DNA of 64,000 nucleotides from Isoetes taiwanensis (lineage: Eukaryota > Streptophyta > Lycopodiopsida > Isoetales > Isoetaceae): positions 186,001-250,000 of the forward strand of contig JAJEKV010000216.1 of NCBI GenBank assembly GCA_021234155.1, written 5' to 3'. Position 1 is the stretch's first letter. Each line of letters begins with the position of its first letter. This document shows positions 1-11,899 of the stretch, piece after piece. The notes under the pieces are model-generated. The model ran no database searches and had not been told where the DNA came from. It worked only from the letters and a program-made list of their open reading frames with translations. The position numbers and the translations under genes are program-made.

Positions 1-439
1 TACAATCTCAACCACATCTTCGTATGTGGTTTCCTCCCCATGAGGGGCCCCATGATCCTCACATGGCATCAAGTAGTCCATGCCCCCACAAATTGACCCA
101 TATTGAGATCCAAGCACTGTGAAAAGATCTTGATCCCCGTAGTTGCCCAACATTTGCATGACCTTAACTTGGTGCTTACATAAGTTGCCCTTGGCTCCCT
201 GGGGACGATCCCACGGCATGCCCGGTTCTTGTGTGCCCTGTTCACAAAGTATGGTCCTTGCCCTAGAGTGCGTTCACTTTGCACACTGCCTCACCTTCTT
301 CGGGTTAGTGAATGTGACTGTTCATCAACAATCTTCCTTGCACCCAATATGGCACATTGTATTATCTCTTCCCGGGAGGTGTTCACCACAAACCCCGCTT
401 CCTTCATGGACCTAGATGACAAGAGAATTATATTCTTGC
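1..439. other. Intergenic stretch, nothing recognised
   Basis: Short open frames occur on both strands, but none shows a family motif or a codon pattern I can defend. It may be the degraded 3' part of the MULE transposase region that follows. Confidence 0.4.
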
Positions 440-800
440 AAAATCAAAATAGGCTACAAATGATGATTAGAAGTTATACGATGTATGCCATGTGTGTCTC
501 CACGTTGTTGGTTAGAATGTAGAGGAGCGGTCAATCCTCCGTCCCTGAGTGCTCGTTTTGAAATGCCCAGCGCCTTTTCAAGGCACAATGCCATGCCTCT
601 ATGGCTGCATTTGTCTCTTGGTTGGAGTGAGGGTACATCCTTGTAGCCAATACCCATTGGCAAATGTTTTTGGTCCACTCCTTACTCATGTAAGCCGCTA
701 ACTTGGGGTATTGAGGATACTTCCTCAATAAGTCCTCAATTTCCCTAGTTGCCTCCCTCCCATACGCCTCCCTATACTCTTCACCGCACACATTGTCCCC

Positions 801-828
801 TAGATAGATAGATAGATAGATAGATAGT
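801..828. repeat. (TAGA)n microsatellite
   Basis: About seven perfect copies of TAGA on the plus strand. It lies inside the decayed transposase and forces Tyr/Leu/Ser-rich low-complexity translation on the reverse strand. Confidence 0.95.
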
Positions 829-966
829 AGTTTTAACGCCACGCCACTAGCAAAGATCCAACGGGACATGTGACCACACACCACACTACATTGCTTGGTT
901 GGGCCCCCCCCCAACCACCTTACATCAAGGCCTCATTTGGGATTTGACCCCAACAAAGATCGAAAA

Positions 967-1033
967 GGATTCTCGGGCGGTCTCAAACTCGAGACCACAT
1001 AAGGAACTAGTGTGTTACCACTAGACCAAACCC
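967..1033 (-). mobile_element. tRNA-like segment, probable SINE head
   Basis: Read on the reverse strand, this begins GGGTTTGGTCTAGTGGTAAC, which resembles a tRNA D-arm/A-box (TGGTCTAGTGG). About 30 bases later GGTCTC-GAGTTT-GAGACC forms a perfect 6-bp stem with a 6-base loop where the T-arm/B-box should be. The acceptor stem is poor and no anticodon arm is convincing, so a tRNA-derived SINE head is more likely than a working tRNA. It sits inside the MULE region and may continue towards 890. No poly-A tail or target duplication was confirmed. Confidence 0.4.
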
Positions 1034-2175
1034 CTAACGCCTAGAGGACCTTTCCGTCTCGTACATAATGTAACCAAGTTCCTTGAGCAGATCGTACGTG
1101 CCACCTTGTTCTTGATGTTCTTACGCAACCACTTGATCCAAGCCCTCCTCACGTGCCATATGCAAATTTGCACGGGCACACTAGGAAAAACCTATGAAAT
1201 TAAACAATGTTAGTACACTTATGATTTGCTTCCCAAGGATTAGAGTTTGACAAGTTACTTTTTTCACGCCTTTATCTCAAAGATGGGCATCATCCGTAAT
1301 GATGCAAGAAGGTTGCCAATCGGGGATCATCTCGGCATAAGGACTCCTTTAGTGCTTGCATCCACTTTGTTATAGCTCCACTCTTTTGAGAATTAATACT
1401 CATCAAAGGCGAGAAGTGTGAAAAGATAGAACACGCATTAAACCATACACAATAATCAAATCAACACACAATAAAAGTTGAGGAAGAACCGCACCTCTTG
1501 TCGTTTGTTTTGAATGTAGAGTCCATGCAAATGGCTTTGTTCTTGCCAAATTTCAACATGGACTCCCTTTGGATTGGAGTCATAACTCCTAATTGAAACA
1601 AGTCTCCTTGCTCATACATGAACACCAAATCTTGATGTTGTTGAACCCACATGTCAATGCTAGTGGGAAGATCTTCATGTAGCTTCCATGTGTTACGAAC
1701 AACTCCCTTTTTTCAATATTGTACACATCCCAATTTTCAATACATCATCCCTACACATGCTTTCCTGTCCATTCACTTCAAGTCTCAACCTCCACCTCTC
1801 TTCATGCATGTTCATGACACTACGTGGCGTGTGCCATTGGACAAGCTTACATCTTTACCCATTCCCTCAATTCTTGTGAGATCCGTGGTGCTAGCTTGAA
1901 CCTAACTCCAAAGGATGGGTCAACAAACCTACCATGGCGGGGGGCAAACCTTGGATATTCTTGTGATCAAACCCATAATAAGTGATATGTGAAAAAAGTG
2001 CGGAAGGAAATAGAGTTGCCTCGATTGTGAAATGGCTTTGGCAGCCCCTACGCATGCCCTCTCCCCTCTCAACCCTTTTCCTACGTGTGCCCGGTGGACG
2101 TGGTCTTTCCTCAACCACATGAGTGTTTCTGTTTTGTCCCGAGGTCCATATGAACACCAATATCATATTGTGCAT

Positions 2176-2990
2176 TACACGTTAGTATTAATCTACTAGG
2201 TGTAATCTTAATGACAAGCACCCCAAATGACTTAAAAAGCAAGATTTATAATCAAACGCATAGCTGAGCAAACACATAATCTTGGACTCATGATTTAAAA
2301 CAAAAACACATGTATCAAACCAATACCTCTTCAACGTCACATAGGAATCCTTGTAGGGTCTTTTTAACACTCTCTCGGTGCATCAACTTAGATAGAAATT
2401 GGCGGGTGCTTCACAATTCCTCTGCTCCCCAAGAAGCGAAATCTTGGACCCAACCGTATGGATGTAGCAAGTCCAAACAAGCATCTGGCCACCCCTTGAA
2501 TATCGTGTACAAAATGCTCTTGGGGATACCAATGTAAGTTGCCATGATCAAACATGCCATTTGAGGTGTTTGGGTCAGATTCTCTGACCCTAAAGTCGGA
2601 AATAAGAACAAACAAAAATGACAACGCACTTGTTTTGGCTGTATCTCAGCCCTAATTTGGAAATAAAAACATTAAACACAAAATCGTAACGCTTCTTTAA
2701 AGCCCTTGAACTTACCTCTTCTCTCTTACGCTCTAACTTTCGTCCATAGCCAAGCAGCCTACGGCCGCGATTAAGCTCCTCCTCCATGCCTCGCTACTTC
2801 GACATCAGCCCACACGCAGCGGGGGATGAAACCACACTCGGATGGTGATCGGGAGGGTGGTCTCTAACGCCCACGTGTTCTCATTGTATTGGTTTGTCCG
2901 CATGGCCGCGTAATTCAAACTTAGACCACTCCGATTAGTCCACGCCGCTATCTCTACCGGCCCAAACATTCTCATAGCCCCGCCTCCCAA
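2176..2990. other. Intergenic, one unassigned exon-like frame
   Basis: On the reverse strand around 2,440-2,560 an open frame reads KGWPDACLDLLHPYGWVQDF, which looks like coding sequence but matches no family I know. It may be an upstream exon of the MULE transposase or an unrelated fragment. The rest is AT-rich without clear signal. Confidence 0.3.
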
Positions 2991-3009
2991 TCACAAAGGC
3001 CAAATGACA

Positions 3010-3890
3010 ATGGGGATCCCGGAGGAGGGATCACGTGAGGGCGATAGCGCCCCGCCAGTTATCGACCACCTGGGATCGGGAGGAGGGGATCACGACGACG
3101 GATAGTGCGGGATAGTGTCCGAGTTCTCAGCCATTAGGGGGTGATCCGGAGGAGGGGATCCGTCCGGGGTGCGGGGGATCTGGGAGGAGGTGATCACCAC
3201 CGGCGGATAGCGCCCCCGTTATCGCCATTGGGGTGATCCCGAGGAGGGGATCCGCCCCGGTGCAGGGATCCTGGGAGGAGGATCACCACCGATAGCGCCC
3301 GCGATTTATCACCACGGGGTGATCCCGAGGAGGGGATCACTCAGCTGATGTGGTCCGCTATTACGTACCACTTCACGCAAGGTGACCTCTTGGCTGATAG
3401 GGTCCACCGCTAGCCTACTCACGGGTGATCCCTGAGGAGGGGATCCGCTGGCCCGGGTGCCCGTGATCCCTTTGAGGAGGGGATCACCGATGGATATCGC
3501 CCTAACAGGCCACGGGCCAAGTGATCCTGCAGGAGGGATCCGCGGCCCCGGTGTCGGGATCCCGGAGGAGGATCACCGGGCGGATATCGCCCGTCAAGTA
3601 TCAGCCTACCACGGGGTGATCCCGAGGAGGGGATCCGCTGGCGGGGTGCGGGGATCGAGGAGGAGGGATCACCTGGCGGATATCGTCCGCCCAGATTAAC
3701 GGCCAGCGGCAGAGTAGGGGATCCGGGAGGAGGGGATCGCGTGGATGATCCCGAGGCTGGATCTCGAGGCGCGACGACGACCCATTGCCGCGGGGTTTGG
3801 ACGGCGGGATGGTGCAGGCGACGTGGTGTCCGCCGTTACCTCGTAAGCCGGTCTCCGAACGGACCCGTCGGGGAGACCGAGGATCCCGGA
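3010..3890. repeat. GC-rich tandem repeat with GATCCC..GGGATC core
   Basis: At least fifteen copies of a core close to GATCCCGAGGAGGGGATC (often preceded by GGTG and followed by CGC or AC) recur about every 40-100 bases. Spacers contain variants of GATAGCGCCC and TTATCGCCA. The core is imperfectly palindromic (GATCCC against GGGATC), so each copy can fold into a short hairpin. The block is much richer in GC than its flanks. Open frames through it are by-products of the repeat. Confidence 0.8.
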
Positions 3891-6137
3891 GGCCGCAGAA
3901 TTTATCTCCGGGATCACCGAATCAAGGGTAAAAGTAACACGAGCCCAGGTGGCGGTGCTCTCGGTTCAAGAAATCTAATATGTGCTAGGAAGGTGGTTTC
4001 GTGCTAGGGAATCGGACTCTAAGGGGACGCCTAAATCAAACTCGGTAAAAGGGAAAAATCACCGCTATACGCACTGGCGATTCTCAAATATTGAGCTCTT
4101 TACAACCCTCGGACCGCCGATGACTCTTTTTTCCTCGGGGGAGGGCGGCCGGATTCGAGGAATGGACGCGATATAGAAGGCAAGAAAGATCCGTAATGGG
4201 AGGAGCCAAGCCAATCCAAAAACTCGTATAGCCACGACTAGCTGGAAAATTCTTTGGAAAGGCATGCTAAAAAGTCGGTAATTCCAACTTTTTTTTTGCT
4301 AGTAATCTTATATATAGGAAGGACAAGTGGTGTATGGCGAAAGATGACATTTATTTATTTATTTATTTATTTATTTATTTTTTTCTTTTCCAGATGCACA
4401 TGTTGACCACTATCTTATGTGTTTATACTATGACCAATTATAGGAGCATCATGCTAATTCATGCGAAGAGAGGACGAGAACCTTTCATAAATGCAGCCAT
4501 TCATGCTATTTCTAAAAATGATCCGGAGTGGTTTTCCGCTTTGAAGAAATTATGGCATGCAAATGCAATCCTAAGCGCTTGACTATACAAAGTTGCATTT
4601 AGGCGATCATTTTCACAAAGGTATTTGCTTGCAACATATCTTTCCTTGCTTTTATGCCGTTTACATTACTTATCCTAATATGGACTTGATTTTTCATTAG
4701 CAATAGCTTCCCCGATTGATATATACTTTGCATGTTGCACAATCAATGAGCATATATTGCAATCATCTATTTCTCCTTCTTGCGTAAAAAGAAAAGAAGA
4801 GTTATGCGAACCATGATACATGCTTTAGATCCATGAATTAAATGTTTTGTTTTTTAAACTTTTACGGATTAAAATTATGTTTTGAAGAGCCCAATATAGA
4901 GATCAGGTGTAAGAGGAAGAAAGTTGCATGATAAAGATGGAGAAAAGTTTGAAAAAAAAAGAGGTCATTTTTTTTTCTCTTAGGTGAGTATGTAGCCTCT
5001 TCGATATGGAAATGCATATCGGAAACTCGCAGAGGCACTTGATATATTTAAACAAAAATGCAAAAGAGAAGTGTCTTTGCCATGCTATGTTAAGTATGGA
5101 CGTTCAATTATTTGTTTCAGTTGATGGTACTAAGCATTTTAAGTTCACTGGCTCCCTCTCCTCTTGCATGAGGGCAATCTTTTGTTTGACATGCTCTTTA
5201 AGGGTTTTTGAATGGGGGTTTATCTTGCTAGATACCTTTAATGTAGCACATTGATAAGAATTTATTAATGTTTGGGGATTACAATTTTAGAATCAAGATA
5301 GTTTATCCTTTCTAGTTGCCAACTAGGACTTTAAGGAAAATACGCTTTAAGGTTTCTCATAGCAAATGTTTCTTTACACATTTGCAACCCACTTTGGCAT
5401 ATGGAAAATGATCGACAATCAACGCATACATGGTCAATCACTTGCACATTTCCATGTACAAAAAAATAAAATTTAACAATGGAAGAGCAGTGTAGAATAA
5501 TCATACAACTAGCATAACCTTTGCTATGGGTGCAAAATCAGTCTTGGGTAGTAGAAATCACCGACCCCGGACGCTTACAAAGTGCTTAAAATCTGGGGTG
5601 TGTTTTAAAACACGACGTGCGTGATTGAAGTATTGACATAGGGTAGCGCTTGATCAAAATGACAAGTCGAGAGAATCATGAACATGTTTGGTGCGGAAAC
5701 ATGAATGCCTCAGAGTCCGACATATTCCCCGGATGGCGGGCTAACCCATCTTGAATTCAAGCAAAATGGAGGGACTAATTGTTTCCAAGAATTGCCTCGA
5801 ACGAAATTCAACAATTTGCCCTCACCAAATTTGCAATACACGTAACGGGATAGATGAAACCCAATTCCTCTCCCGTTCAATTTCTGAGCCATTGATGCAA
5901 CAAGGAAGAGAGATCCGAGATTGTATGCAAAGAAGGTAGCAATGAAGAAGAATTCCCTTCTAAAGATTCGCCTTCAAAGAAGAATAAGAAATTGAGGATC
6001 GAGTGGCCAAGAATAAGAGAAATTTCGGAGAAATTTATGAAGTATTCAACCAAATTAGTACAAATGTTGATGACAATGACAAAGGCCGTATCCTTGACAG
6101 TCTTCTTTGGAGGGCAAGGGATTTACCAATTGCTTCT
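3891..6137. other. AT-rich intergenic region
   Basis: No gene recognised. A plus-strand frame at 4,440-4,582 (KRGREPFINAAIHAISKNDP) and another at 5,992-6,130 could be exons of an unknown or transposon gene, but nothing ties them to a family. Confidence 0.4.
4350..4382. repeat. (ATTT)n microsatellite
   Basis: About eight perfect tetranucleotide units running into a short T tract. Confidence 0.95.
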
Positions 6138-6459
6138 GGGTAAAAGCATGTTAGGGTGTACCACTTTTGGAACCCGCAAAAGTACATACACTAGGTACTT
6201 ACGAATCGGGTACTTTCTCATTTTTCTTTTCATTAAAACTAATACAAAAATCCAAAATAAAAGTCAAGGACATGGTAATATTCAAAGTTAAGGTAAAGAT
6301 AATGCTATCGGAGACCAATATATATATAAAAAGTTCAAAAACATACCTTATATTGAGATATTATACAGGTATCCAGTACCCATTCCTGGCTACCTTTTTA
6401 GGTACCTTTTTAGTCACTAAATAATACTTTTTAAGGGACACCCTAACATGCTTTTACCC
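6138..6459. mobile_element. MITE with 25-bp terminal inverted repeats
   Basis: The left end GGGTAAAAGCATGTTAGGGT (continuing GTACC) is matched by the reverse complement of the right end, where GGGACACCCTAACATGC continues TTTTACCC. The two 25-base arms differ at only one or two positions. The 322-bp interior is AT-rich with no ORF. The sequence TTCT abuts both outer ends and may be a short target duplication. Size, termini and lack of coding capacity fit a miniature inverted-repeat element; the superfamily is not clear. It lies just upstream of the transposon-associated gene at 6.5-8.3 kb. Confidence 0.8.
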
Positions 6460-6479
6460 TTCTATAAAGAAACCTAAGC

Positions 6480-8330
6480 AGGTTACTATGGCCGAGCAAA
6501 TGGTGAAGAATTTGAAGGAAACAATGCAAGAACATAAATTTGAGAGGAATCATGACATGCTTCGTTGCAAGGAAGTCCACCCCGATAATGGCGAAGCAGG
6601 TACAAATGGTGTCAAGTGATTGAATCGCTGTAGTGGCAGATTGCTCAAAGATCCCGAGAAAAACAATTTCAAATGCTTTTCAAAGAAGGGTGCAAGCTAA
6701 CAAAGGGAAGGACCTTGATCAATATTCAGGGAGGAGGAAGCGGATGGATAGCATGTTAGATTACAATGGAGAAGTCATTATCAAGTTCGGACGAAAAAAT
6801 ACAAGAGTTTCTCCATACAAGAAAGACGTGAGGAAGTATGTATCGTAGACAGGGAATAAAGATGGAACATCCAATTCACCTTCTTGAAGTCAGCCAATCC
6901 TATATTGTAGGGTTCATTATATGTAGCATTTATTTGGCATTCACACGATTTCCCTCTACATTTGCAATTCTACCTCAAAGTTTAGAGAGGAGAATCCTCA
7001 TATCAAAATTGCATTGTAGACTTTTGAGAGGTTGAAACCGAAGTTTTGTAAGGAGGATCGTGAGAGGCATACATCTTGTTGCATTTACCACTTGAAATTT
7101 GAATACATCATGCGAGTGGATTGAGCAACTCGAGAAAATCGGGTGGAGTTCATGATAATTGCAACCGCCATCGCGGAGATTTGTGGCCCCGCCTGCATCG
7201 TGCAAGCCAAGGAGCATACAATCAAGTGCACCGTTGATTTATGGAGACAAGTGGTCTCAAGCGGCAAAGGTGATGATGAGGAGTGGTTTGATCATAAGCG
7301 CTTGATGTTGGCGTAAAAAATGTGGGTTGGATAGAATTAGAAAATGTCCACGGTGAAATGGATGGCACCTGTTCAAGACTAGTTACTTGGAAGACATTTG
7401 AAAAGCAACCCATGGACGTGATGTAGAATTCAGGGATCCAAGAAAGGCTTTGAGGTACAAACCTGCCTTGAGATTAGTACGTATGAGAGAAGTCCCAAAG
7501 AGTTTCAAGAGGATGTGAAGAAGGTAATATCAGATTTTGTTCCACACAATTACATAGCACATTGGCGGTGCCAATCGGTTTAAACGTTGTGTGTCATCAT
7601 TTTAAGATATAATTGTATACATTATTGAGTTTGCGTAAAATTACAAAGATCAAGATCCGAGAATGAGCCCGACCAATGCACCGCATACGCATACCAAGTT
7701 TTTATACTTGTTCACATAACATATAGACATGACAAAAGTGTCGATATTCACATTCTGCAAGCGCATAAAAAGAAGACTATCCAGAGAAGAAAAAAAAAAG
7801 AAAGATTGGAGCAGATCGGGAATAGACTCAACAATGGTAGGAAGATCATAAAAGAGACTCACTTTTACATTTCTGATGATAAAGTGCATGACTCATTATT
7901 TGTGGAACACTGTGTCTACAAAAGCATGTTGCATGGCTTAAGGAACAGGAAATAGAGTATGAGAAGCATTGGGTTTGGAGTGATGGCGCTCATCACAATT
8001 CAAGTCGGGAAAAGCTTTTTTTTTCTTAGGCAGGTACTTCACAATGAATGACAAGGAAATAGTGTGGAACTACTTTGCCTTTGCTCATGGTAAAGGTGAA
8101 CATGATGGTGCGGTGTTTCAATTATCAAAAGGTCGCTAAGTAAGGAACAACTCAAACCCAATGGTGTGCAACCGAGGCATGCTAAAGATATTGTAAAATT
8201 TCGGTACATATTTCAAGAAATACCAATGTTTGATGAAACAGATGAGATCAAAAGATATTTTGGGAAATTGAACCCGCCGTTGTTGGCAAACATGCAAGAA
8301 TATGAAATTGAAAACACTTAAAGGCACAAA
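6480..8330 (+). pseudogene. Transposon-associated gene with HGKGEHDGA motif, decayed
   Basis: The plus strand shows scattered coding blocks. At 7,018-7,120 a frame reads TFERLKPKFCKEDRERH followed by a Cys-Cys-x2-His segment. At 7,140-7,310 there is VEFMIIATAIAEICGPACIV. At 8,035-8,130 comes RYFTMNDKEIVWNYFAFAHG followed by KGEHDGA, and at 8,150-8,290 LKPNGVQPRHAKDIVKF. I recall the combination of a Cys/His block with a later WNYF..GHGKGEHDGAG block from repetitive, uncharacterised proteins of mosses and lycophytes that behave like transposon genes. I cannot name the family or give an activity. Several frame changes and stops separate the blocks. No terminal repeats were identified. Confidence 0.45.
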
Positions 8331-10190
8331 GAAGATTCACCTGTGATCGGACTGCCGCCAGAGTAGACCAAACAGTTTGCTCATAGATGCCCCGGCTATG
8401 TTTCTCGCTTTTGTTTTGCATGGATCATAATTGGGACTCCCGCATCAATACGTAGATTTGGAAAGTGGGAGGTAACCGACTTTAAATCAAGAGTTGAGAA
8501 GAAAAAAAAGGAGACTCTTGAACAAGCCAATGAATGGACTTAATTTGGTAGAGGTAGGTGACAATTTTGCAAAGTTGAATGCCGAGGTAGACAATTCAGA
8601 GGGTGTGGACTACATCCTCAAGCGTACGTAACCCAAATGCACACTTGAAGATTCATACAAAGATGGATGGGGCAAAAATTTGGAGTGCATGAGGTTATCT
8701 TAAGTGGATTGTATTATCAATTTTGGGTAATTTCAAGTATATGTTGCTCACTAAACAACCCTAAGCCTCAGGTGCGGCACCATGTGGTAAGATATCCTAA
8801 AATTGATATGGATAAAATAGAAGGCAATGAACATGTACAAAATTTCACAGAGACCCATGAAAAAATTATGGCCATCTCCCAATAACATTGTAATTCTTTG
8901 ACACTTAACCAAATTGATGTCATTCTTTTCAAGTGATTTGTTGTTCCAAAGACCTAAGCACGTAAGCACACATTTGTATATATATTAATAATGGTGAGGA
9001 TGCACAAGGGTGGTGTGCATGGACACGCACTTCAAAATGAAGATTGAATTGTTGTTTAAGAATGTACATTTGTGACATTGGAATAACATTCAATTATTTA
9101 TTTTGATACCATCACTATCCCAACATTCTTGGCAAAATTATATTGTCAAGGCATTTCCTCGATGTGACATGTGTCAATTCGATTGGTCATAACGTAAAAT
9201 ATTTAAGCCGGTTACTTAATTAATTGTTTCGGCGCTGTGAGGTTTTTCAGACACCGGGCGCCCTAAGCAACAGGATTTAAGCACTAGGACGCCTAAGCAT
9301 AAGCTCTTCTCACAAGCTCACGCTCGGCCCATTCCCCGCCCATTTCCTCACTCCCAATTCCTTCGCCGCGCCCAATCCGCATTCCCAATTCCTCCCAGGC
9401 ATGAAGCGAAAGCACATAGCGAGGAGCCTGAGGTCACCTCTAAGAGGCGCCATTACTAAAGCGTCGAAGAGGTGTTCCCTCCACTCTTCCCACCTTTGCC
9501 TCAAGTACTTGCCTCCTCTCACGCCTCCTCTCCGCCCACTCCTATGCCTCTACCACTTTACGTATCAAATGTTCTTTTTTCGTTCTTTGTTTTTTGTTCT
9601 TTGTTTGTCAATTTCTTTCTCTATCAAATGTTCTTTTCGTCTATCAAATATATGTGAAGTTTTTTTGTCTCATCTACTTCTTTTCAGCATCACGTTTTGT
9701 TTTTTCTATTAAATAAAGAATGAATTCATTTGATGTTCTTACTTCTATTATCTACGCAGTGGCAAAACATTGAATTCTTGTGCAGTCCATCCATATTCGC
9801 TTGAATGTCCGGTGCTCTAGCTCAAACACTAAGCACTTTAATTAGTTTCAAAGAAGGCTTGTGAGTAAAAGCATCGAACACAAGAGCACACATGCAATAA
9901 ATAGCTATCTTTAAACAGTTATATAGCATAACAAGAAGTTAATTGCACCTAGTACTAAACATATATGTTTTACCTAGTGTTTTTGGCAATTTTTTGTTTA
10001 AGCACTTGGTAAGTTTTTAAGCATCCCTTTGGTCGGCATTGAAGTAGATATAAACAATATAGCAAAAACTTATAGACAAGTCTGCATTGAACTACATAAA
10101 CAACATAGCAAAACATTCTTAAATTAAGATAAAGATGGTACATGAAAAGTGTAGGATTCCTTGGCCTAAATAAATGACAAACATGTTAAT
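8331..10190. other. AT-rich intergenic region
   Basis: No recognised gene. A 72-codon plus-strand frame at 8,667 may be a tail of the preceding decayed gene. A cytosine-rich, then T-rich strand-biased stretch occupies 9,470-9,720. Confidence 0.4.
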
Positions 10191-10424
10191 AATCATGGAG
10201 AATGACAATCGTCATCACCATAAACCTTCTCAATTCCTCCTTCACAAACACAGAGAACTGAACTATTTTCCGAAAGTCTTTCCAAGCATAGCTTCATAAT
10301 ATTTCTATCCGTCTTAGGCCAAGGCTTGTATCTGTGTGTGTTCTTCACCAATAACTTCATTTTTTCCTCGGTCTTGGGCAAAGTATTTCTTCTATCTTTG
10401 GGGTGAGTAATCTTGTTAACACTT

Positions 10425-10912
10425 CATCATGGACATCCATCTTGAATGTAGGTACCCGAGAAATTTCGAGGGATGCTAAGGTAAGTCTTGTATAATGAAT
10501 CATCAAGAAGCAAAGTCTTACCTTTGAATCTTGGGTATGACTCATATATTTTCCCAAGTGGCTTCATCAGGTGGACAGCCCGGGTTTGTTAGGGTGGTGA
10601 AAACCGGTGCGCACACATTTTCCCTGTCCCCATACAAATTGAAATCCGTCCCTCAAACTGGACATAGTACTTGCAAACACATCTTCCACATTAGAGAGTT
10701 GCATTGATGACCATATACCAATACAACATACGTAACAAAGTCTTCAAGAAGAACACCGCATACGGTGCGAATATCACTTTCTTTACGCTAGTGTATGTCA
10801 TTGTCAATCCCGCTTCCAAAGCGTATGTGTTCATTTGCACCAAATGTTTTACCAACACACCATTTAAATCCAAGACAATGAGTTTATCTTTTGTTTGCCA
10901 AATCAATATTTA
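10425..10912 (-). pseudogene. FCP1-like (NIF) phosphatase domain
   Basis: Three reverse-strand blocks in order match the FCP1 homology domain of the HAD phosphatases. The first is LIVLDLNGVL (about 10,885), the position of the catalytic DxDx(T/V) motif; the second Asp is Asn here, as I recall for one plant subgroup. The second, at about 10,715, is WSSMQLSNVEDVFAS, covering the Ser/Thr of HAD motif II, followed by FVWGQGKC near 10,640. The third, near 10,500, is KTLLLDDSLYKTY, the acidic motif near the domain end. One or two single-base shifts join the blocks, so the frame as written is broken. True FCP1 removes phosphate from the RNA polymerase II tail; these plant relatives mostly lack an assigned substrate. 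It could be the C-terminal end of a larger protein beginning near 12,900. Confidence 0.7.
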
Positions 10913-11099
10913 GTACGTTGGAACATCGAATACCTACACAACAGGAATTACTACATGAATAAATAGATGTAGATGAAAATGAAAAATGGGTTGAATGTGG
11001 AAACCTTTACGTATCAACAATGGGATTCTCGACCTAATGATTCAATTGGTAATCCTACAATGAATGCAACAAAAGAAAATCAATAATATTCATTGTTTA

Positions 11100-11860
11100 T
11101 TTTCGGGCTTGAAAGAATGCCCCTTGACCCATTGTTAAGGGCGGCAATCACTTGTTGAACATCGGGCTCACACAAACACGAGGGCACGATTACGCATTTT
11201 CTTGAGAACACACTTCCATAGGTGTGGTGTCATGATTGAGGCCGCTTCTGCATCTTTTGCAAAGCTACTTCTTGTTCTCTTTCTTGTAGCTTTGAACAAC
11301 TTCTTTGCTATCCTCCGGCTTACCCCTCTTTGTTCTTACGCCCTTTCCTTTTGGCAAGTATTCACCCAAGTTGCCCTCATCCGATGGAATTACTCCCTTA
11401 ACTTCCTTAGGTGCTTGATGTGTGTACAATCGGATCTGTTTTTTCCACTGGCTGGTCTTTGTGTTTACAAGCTGCTGTGTTTCTGACTTCTTCTATAGCT
11501 TCTTGGATGACTTCTTGGACTAGTGGTGATGGTTCTATTTGTTGCATTCAAATCGATCACAATTGTTTGTACTCCTATAGGACTTTTTCGGGGGGTTGTG
11601 CATCTTCAAATGGCACCATTGTCCTTCTTTGAACCCCGAAGGGTGAGACCTCAATTGCGTGACGGATTAACACATCCTTTTTGGTGTACTATTTGAAGCA
11701 CCCGCAACATGGCCAAAACCTAGCTCGTCAAATACACCCTCCGCACCTTTCCGGGGCAACCATGAATTCTCAACAATGAACAACAAGCTATATGATACTC
11801 ATGTTGGCAATTGATTGCTAAACTTAACTCAATAGCTTTGGCGAATTCCGGACCATATCT
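11100..11860 (-). other. Possible linker between coiled-coil ORF and FCP1-like domain
   Basis: Reverse-strand frames here are rich in Lys, Glu and Gln and shift repeatedly. They could be the charged middle of one long gene running from 12,902 to 10,400, or an intron. No domain is visible. Confidence 0.25.
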
Positions 11861-11899
11861 TTGAACATGTATAAAATGGATCTTCCACTAACAACTTAT

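Larger units (their letters stand above)
440..2175 (-). pseudogene. Mutator-like (MULE) transposase, decayed
   Basis: The reverse strand holds pieces of a plant MULE transposase in the expected order. Near 2,050 a segment reads RRGCQSHFTIE, like the Cys/His-containing region that precedes the catalytic domain. Near 1,500-1,600 the first catalytic block ICMDSTFKTN supplies the first Asp of the DDE triad. A likely intron follows (donor after the codons for TNDKR). Near 1,300 comes CIITDDA, and near 1,080-1,170 ICIWHVRRAWIKWLRKN, typical of the alpha-helical insert of these transposases. A C-terminal portion lies at 531-780. Frames change between the blocks, and a tRNA-like segment interrupts the gene at about 970-1,030, so it is not expected to be functional. 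Such enzymes cut and paste DNA in the nucleus. No terminal repeats or target duplication were found. Family assignment is by motif recall. Confidence 0.7.

Noticed and set aside
967..1033. Functional tRNA gene
   Set aside because: The acceptor stem does not pair and no proper anticodon arm is seen.
3010..3890. CRISPR array
   Set aside because: The repeats are imperfect, spacing varies, the spacers are themselves related, and the window is a plant genome.
3457..4007. GC-rich open frames at 3,457-4,007
   Set aside because: They follow the tandem GATCCC repeat and have the repeat period, with no independent coding signal.
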